A stretch of 64,000 bases of DNA from Caulobacter sp. FWC2 (GTDB lineage: Bacteria; Pseudomonadota; Alphaproteobacteria; Caulobacterales; Caulobacteraceae). Under the pieces are notes generated by a model, which saw only the letters and a program-made list of their open reading frames with translations, searched no databases and was not told where the DNA came from. The stretch lies in NCBI RefSeq assembly GCF_002742625.1, contig NZ_PEBF01000002.1:124001-188000 (forward strand). The letters are read 5' to 3'. Shown piece by piece: positions 34,260-43,082 of the stretch. The stretch's first letter is position 1. Each line of letters opens with the position of its first letter. Both the position numbers and the translations under genes were made by a program.

Positions 34260-35759
34260 GTGGCCCACTATCGGCTGGAGGTGAAGGCGATCAAACGCAG
34301 CGACGGCCGCTCGGCCGTGGCCGCGTCGGCCTATCGCGCGGCCGGCAAGCTCTTCGACAAGCGCCTCGAAATGGTGTTCGACTACACCGACAAGGGCGGG
34401 GTGGCCTTCACCGGGATCATGGCCCCGGCCGCCGCGCCCGGCGAGCTGCAGAACCGCGAGCGGCTATGGAACGCGGCCGAGGCGGCCGACAAGCGCGCGG
34501 ACTCGCGCACCGCTCGCGAGATCCTGGTGTCGCTGCCCCACGAGCTGTCCGACGATCAGCGCCACGGCCTCGTCCGCGCCTTCATCGCCGAGAGCCTGGT
34601 GGGCAAGGGCATGATCGCCGACTACGGCATCCACTATCCCGACGCCCACGGCGACGAGCGAAACCATCACGCCCACATCCTGGTGACGACCCGCCGTGTC
34701 GGGCCTGAAGGCTTCGGCTTCAAGGCTCGGGAGTGGGACAACCCGGACGCAGTGAAAGCCCTGCGCCTGGAGTGGGAGCAGATCCAGAACCTGCATCTGC
34801 GGCAGCATCTTGGTCAGGAGGCGCCGCAGGTCACCAGCCGCAGTCTGAACGATCAGGGCCTGGACCAGGAGCCGACCATCCACCTGGGGCCGGCCGCCTC
34901 GGGGATGGAGCGGCGCGGGGAGGCGTCCGATCGCGGCGATATCAACCGCCGGGTCCAGACCCGCAACGCCGAGCGCCAGACGCGCCCCGTTCAGGTGCGC
35001 GAGCTCGAGGACCAGATGGCGGCCGGACGTCCGCGCCAGGCCTATCCGATCGATGCGGTGATCCGCGAGTTCGAGGCCATCCACCAGACCATGGTTCGCG
35101 AGCGCGACAGCTGGGCCCGCGCCCAGGCGCGCGTCACCGCGCCGATCGAGGTTCCGACGGCCCGGTCCGTGGTGAGCGAGGTGATGGGCGAGGCCCTTTC
35201 GCGACGGGCGGCGGCGGCCCGGCGACTGGACTGGACCCAGAACCGCATCGAGCAGGGCAGGGCGCGTCGCCAGACCCTGGTGCGATGGGTCCGCAACCCG
35301 GTCCGGATGATCTGGGCGGCGCATGCCGAGATGAACGCGGTCGATCGGGCGCGCGCGGCGGACCGGCGCGCGGAGGTCGATCTGAAGGTTCGCCAGGAGT
35401 GGCTGCGCAGCGAGGCCGGCCGGGTCTATCTCGCCTCCCGCCTGGATCCTCCGCGGCAGGCGGCGGCGGATGCGCGGCGCGAAGCTCGGACCCTCGAGCG
35501 CAAGATCAAGCGCGCCGACCGCCGGATCGAGGCTGTGGCCCGTACGCGGGTCAAGCTCCTGGTGGCCCGAGAGCTTGGGCATGACGGCATAGTCGCGCCC
35601 ACTCGCATGGACCTGGGCGTGGGGCAGGCGGTGCGCGAGGTCGATCGCCGGGCGGTCGACGTGGTCAAGGCCCACGCGCCGGTCGCCCAAGAGCGGGCCC
35701 TGAGTAAGGTCATGGCGCTTGTGCAGGGCAAGGTCCCAGGGATCGGGCCAGATCGCTGA
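34260..35759 (+). CDS. MobA/MobL-family conjugative relaxase (MOBQ)
   Basis: 499 residues from a GTG at 34260 with AAGGGAAGG upstream. The N-terminus AHYRLEVKAIKRSDGRSAVA then ASAYRAAGKL and the histidine triad HYPDAHGDERNHHAHILVTT define the MobA/MobL fold. The relaxase would nick the adjacent oriT and pilot the strand through TraG. The C-terminal ~200 residues are basic and helical, without a primase or helicase domain. Confidence 0.9.
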   Translation: MAHYRLEVKAIKRSDGRSAVAASAYRAAGKLFDKRLEMVFDYTDKGGVAFTGIMAPAAAPGELQNRERLWNAAEAADKRADSRTAREILVSLPHELSDDQRHGLVRAFIAESLVGKGMIADYGIHYPDAHGDERNHHAHILVTTRRVGPEGFGFKAREWDNPDAVKALRLEWEQIQNLHLRQHLGQEAPQVTSRSLNDQGLDQEPTIHLGPAASGMERRGEASDRGDINRRVQTRNAERQTRPVQVRELEDQMAAGRPRQAYPIDAVIREFEAIHQTMVRERDSWARAQARVTAPIEVPTARSVVSEVMGEALSRRAAAARRLDWTQNRIEQGRARRQTLVRWVRNPVRMIWAAHAEMNAVDRARAADRRAEVDLKVRQEWLRSEAGRVYLASRLDPPRQAAADARREARTLERKIKRADRRIEAVARTRVKLLVARELGHDGIVAPTRMDLGVGQAVREVDRRAVDVVKAHAPVAQERALSKVMALVQGKVPGIGPDR

Positions 35760-35768
35760 GAGTGCGCG

Positions 35769-36776
35769 TTAGGTCGGCGCTGTTCGCATGGCCAAGACCC
35801 AATCACGCAGTTTCCCGCGGTCGATCGCCTCCACCGGATAGGCGCGCGCCTGGCGCACGCCGTCGGTCCCGGGAGACAGCTCCGTGGTGGTGACGATCAG
35901 GCCTGACCCAGCCTTCTCCCAGAGCACGTCGGCATAGACCGACTTGAGCAGGGTCTTGCCGATCTTGCGCTTCTCACGCTTGCACTGGACGATGATCAGG
36001 GGCGGGAGGCTCGGATTGTCGTCCTTGGGAAAGACGCGGACGTCTATGCCGTCATCGTTCCGACCCGGCCCGAGCTCGGCGCGAAAGCCCTGCTTCTCGA
36101 AATGCTCGGCGGTCAGCGCCTCAAACTGGCGCCAATGGACGTCGTCGATCTCCTCGTCGAAGTTGCGGGCGATGTAGTCGATGAAGCGCTGGTCGAAGAA
36201 CTTGCCGTACAACGTCTCGAGGTTTTCGCTTTTGAAGAGATCCTCGAGCTGGCGCGTATCGGCCCAGTCGGTGCGACGGATGCGCGTCCAGGGATCGATC
36301 TGCTGATTGACGTCGATTCCGCGCAGGTAGGCCATGGCGACGTCGAGCCCGGGCCCGCCGAATTTCTCGGCCGCGCGCTTCATGAACGGGGTCGGGTCCA
36401 GGCCGCTGGCGGGCGCCGGCCCGGACAGAGCCGTGTCCATCCATTCCACCAGCATCTCGCCGATCGGGCCGGTGAGCTTCCCGCGGACCGGATCGCCCTT
36501 GTATCGATGATAGACCCCGCCGACCGGCGGCAGGACGGTCGGGGTGGCCACGTATCCGACCTTGTACAGCAGATAGGTGGCCGCCTCCTGATAGGTTGTC
36601 GATTCCACGCGCATCATGCGCGCCTCGGGCCACACGAGCCGCTCCGCCAGCTTGACGTCGTAGTCCTTGAGCATCGCGCCGATCCGCGTACGCGAGAGCG
36701 CCAGGCCGGCCTTGAAGCCTACGACTTCGGCCAGGCTGTCGGCCAGATCGTGGTTATCCATCCAGATGCCGCCCAT
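35769..36776 (-). CDS. Mrr-like restriction endonuclease
   Basis: 335 residues from the ATG at 36776 with AGGAG upstream. The C-terminal PD-(D/E)xK nuclease is clear: FEALTAEHFEKQGFRAELGP, NDDGIDVRVF and LIIVQCKREK (D...QxK). The N-terminal ~220 residues are unrecognised. Mrr-type enzymes cleave modified DNA. No partner methyltransferase lies beside it. It is inserted on the opposite strand between relaxase and TraG. Confidence 0.78.
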   Translation of the reverse strand: MGGIWMDNHDLADSLAEVVGFKAGLALSRTRIGAMLKDYDVKLAERLVWPEARMMRVESTTYQEAATYLLYKVGYVATPTVLPPVGGVYHRYKGDPVRGKLTGPIGEMLVEWMDTALSGPAPASGLDPTPFMKRAAEKFGGPGLDVAMAYLRGIDVNQQIDPWTRIRRTDWADTRQLEDLFKSENLETLYGKFFDQRFIDYIARNFDEEIDDVHWRQFEALTAEHFEKQGFRAELGPGRNDDGIDVRVFPKDDNPSLPPLIIVQCKREKRKIGKTLLKSVYADVLWEKAGSGLIVTTTELSPGTDGVRQARAYPVEAIDRGKLRDWVLAMRTAPT

Positions 36777-36895
36777 CGACGTCTCCTGCTCGGCTCCCCG
36801 GGACCTTAGCCGGCAAGGGCGGGGCCGGCGCAAGCGCCCAGACCCTGGAGAAATGCGGAATTGGCCCGCCGCGCCGCCTGGGCTCTGCTGACCAT

Positions 36896-38815
36896 ATGAG
36901 CATGTCCGTCAAGGCCCGCTGGCTCGCGCCCCTATGCCTGTTGCTGGCGCTGATCGGGCTTTGGGCCGCGACCCAGACGGCGGCCCATCTCTTCGCCTAT
37001 CCCAGACCGTTCGGGGCGGGTTGGGGCGAACTTGGCCCGATAAGGATCTATGCGCCCTGGTCGATCCTGACCTGGTATGGCCGTTGGGCCGCGAGGCACC
37101 CGCAGGCCTTCGATCAGGCGGCGCTGGTCGGCCTCTGCGTGTTCGTCTGGCCGATCCTTTTGATCGCCGGCTTGACGCAGCGGTTCGTCGCTCGGCCCCA
37201 GCCCTTCGGGACGGCGGCGTGGGGCGGCTTGGCCGAGGCCAAGGCCGCGGGCCTGCTCAATGGCGAACGGCTCACCGGCCGGGTGCTGGGACGGCTTAAG
37301 GGCAGGCTCCTCACCTTCACCGGGGTGGAGCATTGCATCTTGGTGGGCGCATCGCGGTCGGGGAAGGGCGCGGGCCATGTGGTGACATCTGAGACCGCCT
37401 GGGGCGAGAGCCAGTTCACCTACGATCGCAAAGGCGAGCTCTGGCATATCACCGCCGATCATCGCCGCAAGTTCTCCCACACCTTCTACTTCGCGCCGAC
37501 GGACATCAACACCGCCCGCTGGAACCCGCTGTTCGAGGTGCGCAAGGGGCCCATGGAAATCGCCGACATCCAGAACATCGTCGGCATTCTGGTCGATCCG
37601 ATCGGGCTCAAGCAGGGCAATCTCGACTTCTTCGACCAGAGCGCGGCCAACTTCTTCACCGGGGTGATCCTCCACGCCCTCTACACCGCCCCCGACGAGC
37701 TGAAGAACCTCACCTACGTCCGCCGGCTGCTGATCGACATCAACGCCACCTTGGACGCCATGCTGGGGACCAAGCATCGCTGGCGCCCCGATCCGCGGGC
37801 CGCCGCCGGCCTGGCGCGGGACGCGGACGGCGAGCCGATCGCCGAGGTGCATCCGGAGGTGTGGCTAGGAGCGACGGCCTTTCGCAGCATGGAACCCCGG
37901 GTGCGCTCCAGCGTCCTAGCCACGGCGCAGAAGTCGCTGGCCTTGTGGGCCGATCCCCTGGTCTCCCACGCCACGTCCTGGTCGGACTTCTGCATCGGCG
38001 ACCTGGTCTGCGCCGAGGCGCCGGTCAGCTTCTACCTGATCACGCCCCAGGCCCATGCCGATCGCCTGGCGTTTCTCGTGCGGGTTATGCTGCGCCAAAG
38101 CCTCAACAGCCTGATGGAGACCATCGACGCCGACAGCCGCGGCCGCAAGAAGCGCCATCGGCTGCTGATGATGTTGGACGAGTTCCCCAAGCTCGGAGCG
38201 CTGCCATTCCTGGAGAACGCCCTTGGCGAGATGGCCGGCTACGGGGTCACCGCCCACCTGATCTGCCAATCGTTCAACGACGTTTTCAAGCACTATGGCG
38301 TGCACACTTCGATCTTCGACAACTGCCACATCACCGCCGCCTTCGCGACCTCCGAGCCGACCAGCATCGAACGGATCATCAAGCGGGCCGGGCGCTCCTT
38401 GGAAATGCGCGAGAGTTTCAGCGATCCGAGACTGATGTTCGCCAAGGGACACCGCAGCCGCAACCAGGCCGAGGTCGAGCGCTATGTCCTGGCCGAGCAG
38501 GATGTTCGGGCCCTGCCAGGCGGCAAGCAGTTTCTGTTCGTCAACAATGCCAAGCCCTTCCTGGCCGACAAGATCCGCTTCTGGGAAGAACCGTTGTTCT
38601 CGGTCCACTGCCGCGACTTTTTTCACGGAGAAAAGGCCGGGTTCGTCCAGACGCCCGAGACCCTGGACGTTCCAGGAAAGCCCCCAATCGACTGGCTGGG
38701 CGTGCGCGCCATCGAGGAATACGCCCCGCCCATGCGCGGCGCCGATGTCGCCATGACTCTCGCCTGCGCGGACGGGCTCAGCATCGTCGACCTCGTCTAC
38801 AACGAGGAGGACTAG
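36896..38815 (+). CDS. traG: VirD4/TraG type IV coupling protein
   Basis: 639 residues. Two N-terminal membrane helices (LAPLCLLLALIGLWAATQTA; ALVGLCVFVWPILLIAGL) are followed by the ATPase core with Walker A ILVGASRSGKGAGHVV and Walker B RLLMMLDEFPKLG. The coupling protein delivers the relaxase-DNA complex to the mating channel at the inner membrane. TrbB starts 2 nt downstream. ATG at 36896; another in-frame ATG at 36902. Confidence 0.9.
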   Translation: MSMSVKARWLAPLCLLLALIGLWAATQTAAHLFAYPRPFGAGWGELGPIRIYAPWSILTWYGRWAARHPQAFDQAALVGLCVFVWPILLIAGLTQRFVARPQPFGTAAWGGLAEAKAAGLLNGERLTGRVLGRLKGRLLTFTGVEHCILVGASRSGKGAGHVVTSETAWGESQFTYDRKGELWHITADHRRKFSHTFYFAPTDINTARWNPLFEVRKGPMEIADIQNIVGILVDPIGLKQGNLDFFDQSAANFFTGVILHALYTAPDELKNLTYVRRLLIDINATLDAMLGTKHRWRPDPRAAAGLARDADGEPIAEVHPEVWLGATAFRSMEPRVRSSVLATAQKSLALWADPLVSHATSWSDFCIGDLVCAEAPVSFYLITPQAHADRLAFLVRVMLRQSLNSLMETIDADSRGRKKRHRLLMMLDEFPKLGALPFLENALGEMAGYGVTAHLICQSFNDVFKHYGVHTSIFDNCHITAAFATSEPTSIERIIKRAGRSLEMRESFSDPRLMFAKGHRSRNQAEVERYVLAEQDVRALPGGKQFLFVNNAKPFLADKIRFWEEPLFSVHCRDFFHGEKAGFVQTPETLDVPGKPPIDWLGVRAIEEYAPPMRGADVAMTLACADGLSIVDLVYNEED

Positions 38816-38817
38816 GC

Positions 38818-39777
38818 GTGACGTCTTCGTCCCAGGAATCGCTCGACCGCAAGCACAGCGCCCTGCGCCAAGCCATGGGACCGGTGATCGCCGCCGCCCT
38901 GGCCGAGGCTTCGGTGGTGGAGGTGATGGTCAATCCAGACGGCGCGATCTGGGTCGAGCGGATCGGCCAGGGCCGGGTCTTCAGCGGGGAGCGCATGGCG
39001 CCGGCCGACGCCGAGCGGATCCTGCGGCTGGTGGCCGACCATGTGGGAGAGGTGGTCACCCGTGACCAGCCCTTGGTCAGCGCCACCCTGCCCAGGTCAG
39101 GCGAGCGCTTTCAGGGCGTGTTCATGCCGGTGTCGACCGCGCCGGCCTTCACCATTCGCAAGCGGCCGGAGGTGATCTTCACCCTCGACGACTATGTGAA
39201 GACGGGCGTCATGACCGACGCGCAGGCCCAAGCGCTGCGCGCGGCCGCCAAGGGCCGCGACAACATCCTGATCGCCGGGGGCACGGGCAGCGGCAAGACC
39301 ACCCTGGCCAATGCGGTTCTGGCCGAGCCCGCCTTCGCCGCCGATCGGGTGCTGATCGCCGAGGACACGCCTGAACTGCAGTGCTCGGCCAAGGATCAGA
39401 TCGCCCTGCTGACCAAGCGCACGGAGCCGGCGGTGACCATGGCCGATCTGGTTCGAGCCGCGCTGCGCCTGCGCCCGGACCGCATCATCATCGGCGAGGT
39501 CCGCGACGGCAGCGCGCTCGACATGCTCAAGGCCTGGAACACCGGGCATCCCGGCGGCCTGGCCACGCTTCACGCCAACAGCGCGCGAGAGGCGCTCAGC
39601 CGCCTGGAAGACCTGATCGGCGAGGTCGCGCCGCGTGTGCCCCATCGGGCGATCGGCCAGGCCGTCAACCTGGTGGCGTTCATCCGTCGCGCGCCGGCCG
39701 GCCGGTGTCTGGAGAGCCTCGTTCGGGTCGAGGGCTGGATTGACGGCGATTACCGCCTGACGCCCGTCGCGCAATGA
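38818..39777 (+). CDS. trbB: TrbB/VirB11-type conjugative transfer ATPase
   Basis: 319 residues from a GTG at 38818 (GGAGG upstream). The hexameric secretion ATPase motifs are intact: Walker A ILIAGGTGSGKTTLANAVLA, Asp box VLIAEDTPELQ, Walker B RPDRIIIGEVRDGSALDMLK, His box GLATLHANS. In Ti/RP4-type systems trbC-trbI follow; here an AbiE-like pair follows immediately, so the transfer operon is cut short or continues elsewhere. Confidence 0.92.
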   Translation: MTSSSQESLDRKHSALRQAMGPVIAAALAEASVVEVMVNPDGAIWVERIGQGRVFSGERMAPADAERILRLVADHVGEVVTRDQPLVSATLPRSGERFQGVFMPVSTAPAFTIRKRPEVIFTLDDYVKTGVMTDAQAQALRAAAKGRDNILIAGGTGSGKTTLANAVLAEPAFAADRVLIAEDTPELQCSAKDQIALLTKRTEPAVTMADLVRAALRLRPDRIIIGEVRDGSALDMLKAWNTGHPGGLATLHANSAREALSRLEDLIGEVAPRVPHRAIGQAVNLVAFIRRAPAGRCLESLVRVEGWIDGDYRLTPVAQ

Positions 39778-39778
39778 C

Positions 39779-39806
39779 GTCCGAAATTTGTCTACACATT
39801 TCGGAC
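39779..39806. promoter_or_regulatory. Operator candidate of the AbiE-like module
   Basis: GTCCGAAAT (39779-39787) and ATTTCGGAC (39798-39806) are a perfect 9-bp inverted repeat with a 10-nt spacer, in AT-rich sequence directly after the trbB stop and before the antitoxin gene. AbiEi antitoxins autoregulate by binding inverted repeats in their promoters. Confidence 0.6.
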
Positions 39807-39839
39807 ATGACCAGCGGCCGATCACAACTGACCTCTACC

Positions 39840-40472
39840 ATGGACGACCGGATCGCCAAGGCGGCCGGCCGCCAGGTGTGGACGCCGTCGGACTTCACCG
39901 ACCTCGGCGGTCGCGATGCTGTGGACAAGGCGCTGCAACGCCGGCTGGCGCAGGGCGTGCTGCGCCGGATCGACCGGGGACTCTACGACAAACCCAAGCT
40001 CAACAGCCTGACCCAGCAGCTGAGTCCGCCCGACCCGGCCGCCGTGATCGACGCGGTGGCCCGCCGCGACCACATCCGGCTGCTGATCGACGGCATGACG
40101 GCGGCCAACGACCTGGGCTTCACCAACGCCGTGCCGGCCAAGATCGTGGTCCATGCCGACGCGCGGCTGCGGTCGATAAAGCTTGGCCAGATGGCCATCA
40201 CCTTCCGGCCGACCGCGGCCAGCAAGCTCTATTGGGCCGGCCGGCCAGCCATGCGCCTGGTCCAGGCGCTGCACTGGCTGCGCGACACGCTTGGCCAGGA
40301 CGACGTCGGCCAGGACTACGCGCGGCGGGTGGGCAATCTGCTCGCCGATCCCAAGACGGGGCCGGCGCTGCGCCGGGACCTGGCCGACGGATTCGCCGCC
40401 CTGCCCAGCTGGATGCAGGACCTGATCCGCCCGCACATCGCCGATGAGTTGGCCCAGGCGCCGGCGCCATGA
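39840..40472 (+). CDS. AbiEi/DUF6088-type antitoxin
   Basis: 210 residues from the ATG at 39840 (MDDRIAKAAGRQVWTPSDFT). Starts at 39774 or 39807 are possible, but the first would run through the palindrome and homologues begin near this Met. The N-terminal HTH segment TPSDFTDLGGRDAVDKALQR is followed by LAQGVLRRIDRGLYDKPKLN, the usual signature. It would repress its promoter and neutralise the downstream toxin, whose start overlaps by 4 nt. Confidence 0.75.
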   Translation: MDDRIAKAAGRQVWTPSDFTDLGGRDAVDKALQRRLAQGVLRRIDRGLYDKPKLNSLTQQLSPPDPAAVIDAVARRDHIRLLIDGMTAANDLGFTNAVPAKIVVHADARLRSIKLGQMAITFRPTAASKLYWAGRPAMRLVQALHWLRDTLGQDDVGQDYARRVGNLLADPKTGPALRRDLADGFAALPSWMQDLIRPHIADELAQAPAP

Positions 40473-41260
40473 TGAATCCAGCCTTCGATCAGGTCATCGG
40501 CGCCGACGCCGAAACGCGCCTTGGCCTGTTCAACACCACGGCCCAGCGGCTGGGCTCCACGCCCTCGAACATCGAGAAGGACTTCTGGGTCTGCTGGACC
40601 CTGGACGCCCTGTTCAACGGCCTGGACGCCGGAGCCTTCGCCGTCGACATCGACCTGGACGACCAGGATGGCCAGAGCCTGCTTCTGCGCTACCCGGCCG
40701 TGACGGCCGACGACCCTTATGTTCACAAGCTGGTCAAGATCGAGAGCGGGGCCAAGTCGGCCCTGGATCCGCACCAGCCCAGGACCATCAGACCCTATGC
40801 GGACGAAGATCTGCCGGGCGCGGATCTGGCCGTGGCCGGCGTCGTCACGGTCGATCCGGAACGCACCTTCTGGGACAAGGTGGTGATCCTGCACGGCTTG
40901 CGGCGGGCCTTCGACGCCAAGGGCGTGTTGCGGGGCGAGGGCCAGCGGGTCTCGCGCCACTACTACGACATCCATCGGCTGATGGAGAGCCCGGCGGCCC
41001 GGGGCGCCCTGGGCGCCCAAGCCCTGGGCGCCGACTGCGTGGCCCACGCGCGCCTGTTCTTCAACCGCCCCGACGCCGACCTGGCCTCGGCTCAGCCGGG
41101 GAGCTTCGCCCTGGCGCCGCACGACGACATGATTGTCAGGCTGGCGCGCGACTACGCGGCGATGAGCGGCATGATCTTTGGCGCTGTTCCCGACTTCGAG
41201 GCGGTGCTGTCCAGCGTCACGCGGCTGGAGGCAATGCTGAACGCGCCGGCCGCGACCTAG
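40469..41260 (+). CDS. AbiEii-family nucleotidyltransferase toxin, internally deleted
   Basis: 263 residues. N-terminal PSNIEKDFWVCWTLDALFNG and C-terminal ERTFWDKVVILHGLRRAFDA, RVSRHYYDIHRLM match AbiEii. However, after FNGL the chain jumps to DAGAFAVDIDLDDQDGQSLL: the family's catalytic stretch (GGTSLSK-type motif and SEDID) that should lie between is missing, and the protein is about 70 residues short. The deletion is in frame, so a stable but probably non-catalytic protein may be made. Confidence 0.75.
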   Translation: MMNPAFDQVIGADAETRLGLFNTTAQRLGSTPSNIEKDFWVCWTLDALFNGLDAGAFAVDIDLDDQDGQSLLLRYPAVTADDPYVHKLVKIESGAKSALDPHQPRTIRPYADEDLPGADLAVAGVVTVDPERTFWDKVVILHGLRRAFDAKGVLRGEGQRVSRHYYDIHRLMESPAARGALGAQALGADCVAHARLFFNRPDADLASAQPGSFALAPHDDMIVRLARDYAAMSGMIFGAVPDFEAVLSSVTRLEAMLNAPAAT

Positions 41261-41277
41261 CCGGGGATGGGCGCGGT

Positions 41278-41858
41278 TCAGCCGCGGACGGTTCGGAAGG
41301 TCACCGAGTAGCGCAGGGCCTCGACGTCGGGGATGGAGTGCTGCCAGTCGCTGCGCGAGGGGCCGCTCATCAGATAGCCGAGCGCGGCGCGGCGATGATC
41401 GAGGCGCGCTCCCAGCCGGCCCCGGCCCTGCGACGCGGGCGGAAGTTGCAGGGCGACAGCAGCGAGACGCCGGCGACGGCCACGGCCCGCGGACGGTCGC
41501 GGTGCCAGCCTATGTCGGCGCCGGGCGAGTACTCGGTGACCAGGGCGTGGCGGAAGCTCTCGGCGGCCAGGCCGGTGAGAGCGGCCACCCTTTCCATCAG
41601 GGGCTTCAAAAGGGCGGGGATCGGCTCGCTGGTCTCGACCATCATGCCCGCCTCGTCCTGGCGCCAGCCGAAGCCGGCGATGCGGCGATTGCCGAAATAG
41701 CCCAGGTGCTCATAGGGCTTGAACGGCAGGCCCTGGACGCTGGCGACCAGGTCGCGCTGCTCCTGCGGGCTCACCAGGTTCTCCTGATAGCGGAACCCTT
41801 CGGGCAGGGATTTCCTGGGCGCCAGGGGCAGGTCGAACAGGCGGGGCTGGGCGTCCAT
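41278..41858 (-). pseudogene. alkB: AlkB-type 2-oxoglutarate dioxygenase with one-base frameshift
   Basis: Start at 41858 has GAGGAAG upstream. LPEGFRYQENLVSPQEQRDL, YFGNRRIAGFGWR, EYSPGADIGWHRDRPR (HxD iron ligands) and LLSPCNFR are AlkB features. Near 41377 the frame breaks: it reads ...AAPRSAI and stops, whereas the next frame continues YLMSGPSRSDWQHSIPDVEA with the second His ligand and RYSVTFRTVRG to a stop at 41278. One inserted base would restore it. It lies just after a dnaE2 remnant. Confidence 0.8.
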
Positions 41859-41866
41859 CGGCTTCC

Positions 41867-42571
41867 TCAGCAGAAATTGCGCGAGCATTTGGCCCAGGCC
41901 ATGTCGCCCGGATCGTTGGCGCGGCTTTCCAGGCCGCTGAGCACGTCGCGCAGGTCGTGGAGCTTGTAGGCGACCAGGTGGACCACCTCGCCCTCGCGTT
42001 GGATGCGACCGTCTACCCCGATCAGGTGGGCGCCGAGCGCGATGGGACGCTGCTTCTCGTAGAGGGTCTTCCAGATCACCAGATTGGCCACGCCGGTCTC
42101 GTCCTCGATGGTCATGAACATCACGCCCTTGGCGGCGCCGGGCATCTGGCGAACCAGCACCAGGCCGGCGGTCTGGACGTACTGGCCGTCCCAGGCCGTG
42201 TCCGCCGCGCGACAGGGGACGCGCTTGAGGGCGGAGAGGTCCTCGCGCAGCAGGGCCAGCGGCTGGCGGCGCAGGGTCAGGCCGACGTGGCTGTAGTCCT
42301 CGATGATCTCCCGGCCCTCGGTCATGGCCTTCAGGGCCACGTTGAGTTCGGGGCCGAAAGCGTCGGCCTTGGCCAGGTGATCGAGCGCGCCGGGACCCAG
42401 GCCCGGGCGGCGCCAGACGTCCTCGACCGACCGATAAGGCTCCTCGCCCCGGGCCAGAACGAGGCGGGCGGCGTCTTCCTCCCGCAGGCCACTGATGCGG
42501 CGCAGGCCCAGGCGCACGGCCAGACGGCCCGTTTCGCCGATCGGTTTGAGCGTGCAGTCCCAGCGCGAGGG
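41867..42571 (-). pseudogene. dnaE2: DnaE2 (error-prone polymerase alpha subunit) C-terminal remnant
   Basis: The open frame after a TGA at 42572-42574 begins PSRWDCTL and continues AVRLGLRRISGLREEDAARL (HhH), MTEGREIIEDYSHVGLTLRR and the OB-fold TAGLVLVRQMPGAAKGVMFM, all typical of DnaE2. The PHP and polymerase domains (some 800 residues) are absent, and the stretch before MTEGRE is shorter than usual, suggesting a second deletion. It is probably a relic of an SOS mutagenesis cassette. Confidence 0.8.
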
Positions 42572-42955
42572 TCAATCAGCCCAGGGGTGCGACCCACGCG
42601 CGCGCCAAGGCCTGATCCAACGCCGCCAAGGGTTTGAGGCGACTCGGAAAATTTTCGCCAAGTTGAAGCTGCGACCGCTTTTGACATGCGAGGCGCTGGC
42701 AGGCGGCGCCGCGCGCCAAAAAGAAGGCCCGGCGTTCACACGCCGGGCCAGTCATAGGGAGGAAACGCCCAGGAAGGGCAGAAGCGAGCATCGCTTCACG
42801 CTTCAAGCCTTACGCTCGACCCTGGCGGGTGGAAACGGAGAAAACCTGCGGGAGCTTCAAGCGCCTGACGCGTGGCGTTCCCCCGGGGTGGTCGCGACGG
42901 AAGAACCACGCGAGGTTAGGAGCGACATGCGAGTATTTTTTCCAAACGCGAACAT

Positions 42956-42985
42956 CTTGACGCATTTCGAGGTCGACCTAATTCA
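42956..42985 (+). promoter_or_regulatory. Heat-shock (sigma-32-like) promoter candidate
   Basis: CTTGAC at 42956-42961 and CCTAATTCA from 42977, 15 nt apart, approximate the alphaproteobacterial RpoH consensus (CTTGAA, CYTATNT). The site is upstream of the Hsp20 leader. Confidence 0.45.
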
Positions 42986-42995
42986 TCGCTTGCTT

Positions 42996-43082
42996 GCCGG
43001 GCGCCGACAGGGCCCGGCGCGTGGGGTGCTTGGCGCTTCGCTCAGCGCCCCTCATGTCCAACTTGCTTTCGAGGAGATGGAA
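42996..43082 (+). promoter_or_regulatory. ROSE-like RNA thermometer in the Hsp20 5' UTR
   Basis: Three consecutive hairpins: GCCGGGC/GCCCGGC (42996-43018), GGGGTGCT/AGCGCCCC (43023-43051), then CTTGCT-TTCG-AGGAG (43062-43076), in which the Shine-Dalgarno AGGAG is masked by CUUGCU leaving a bulged G. This UYGCU-against-AGGA pairing with a bulged G is the hallmark of ROSE elements on alphaproteobacterial small heat-shock genes. The start codon is 6 nt after the masked site. Confidence 0.75.

Noticed and set aside
42495..43082. Extending Hsp20 upstream to a 356-residue fusion.
   Set aside because: The extension spans the decayed dnaE2 end, the promoter and the ROSE-like leader; Hsp20 proteins start at the ATG at 43083.
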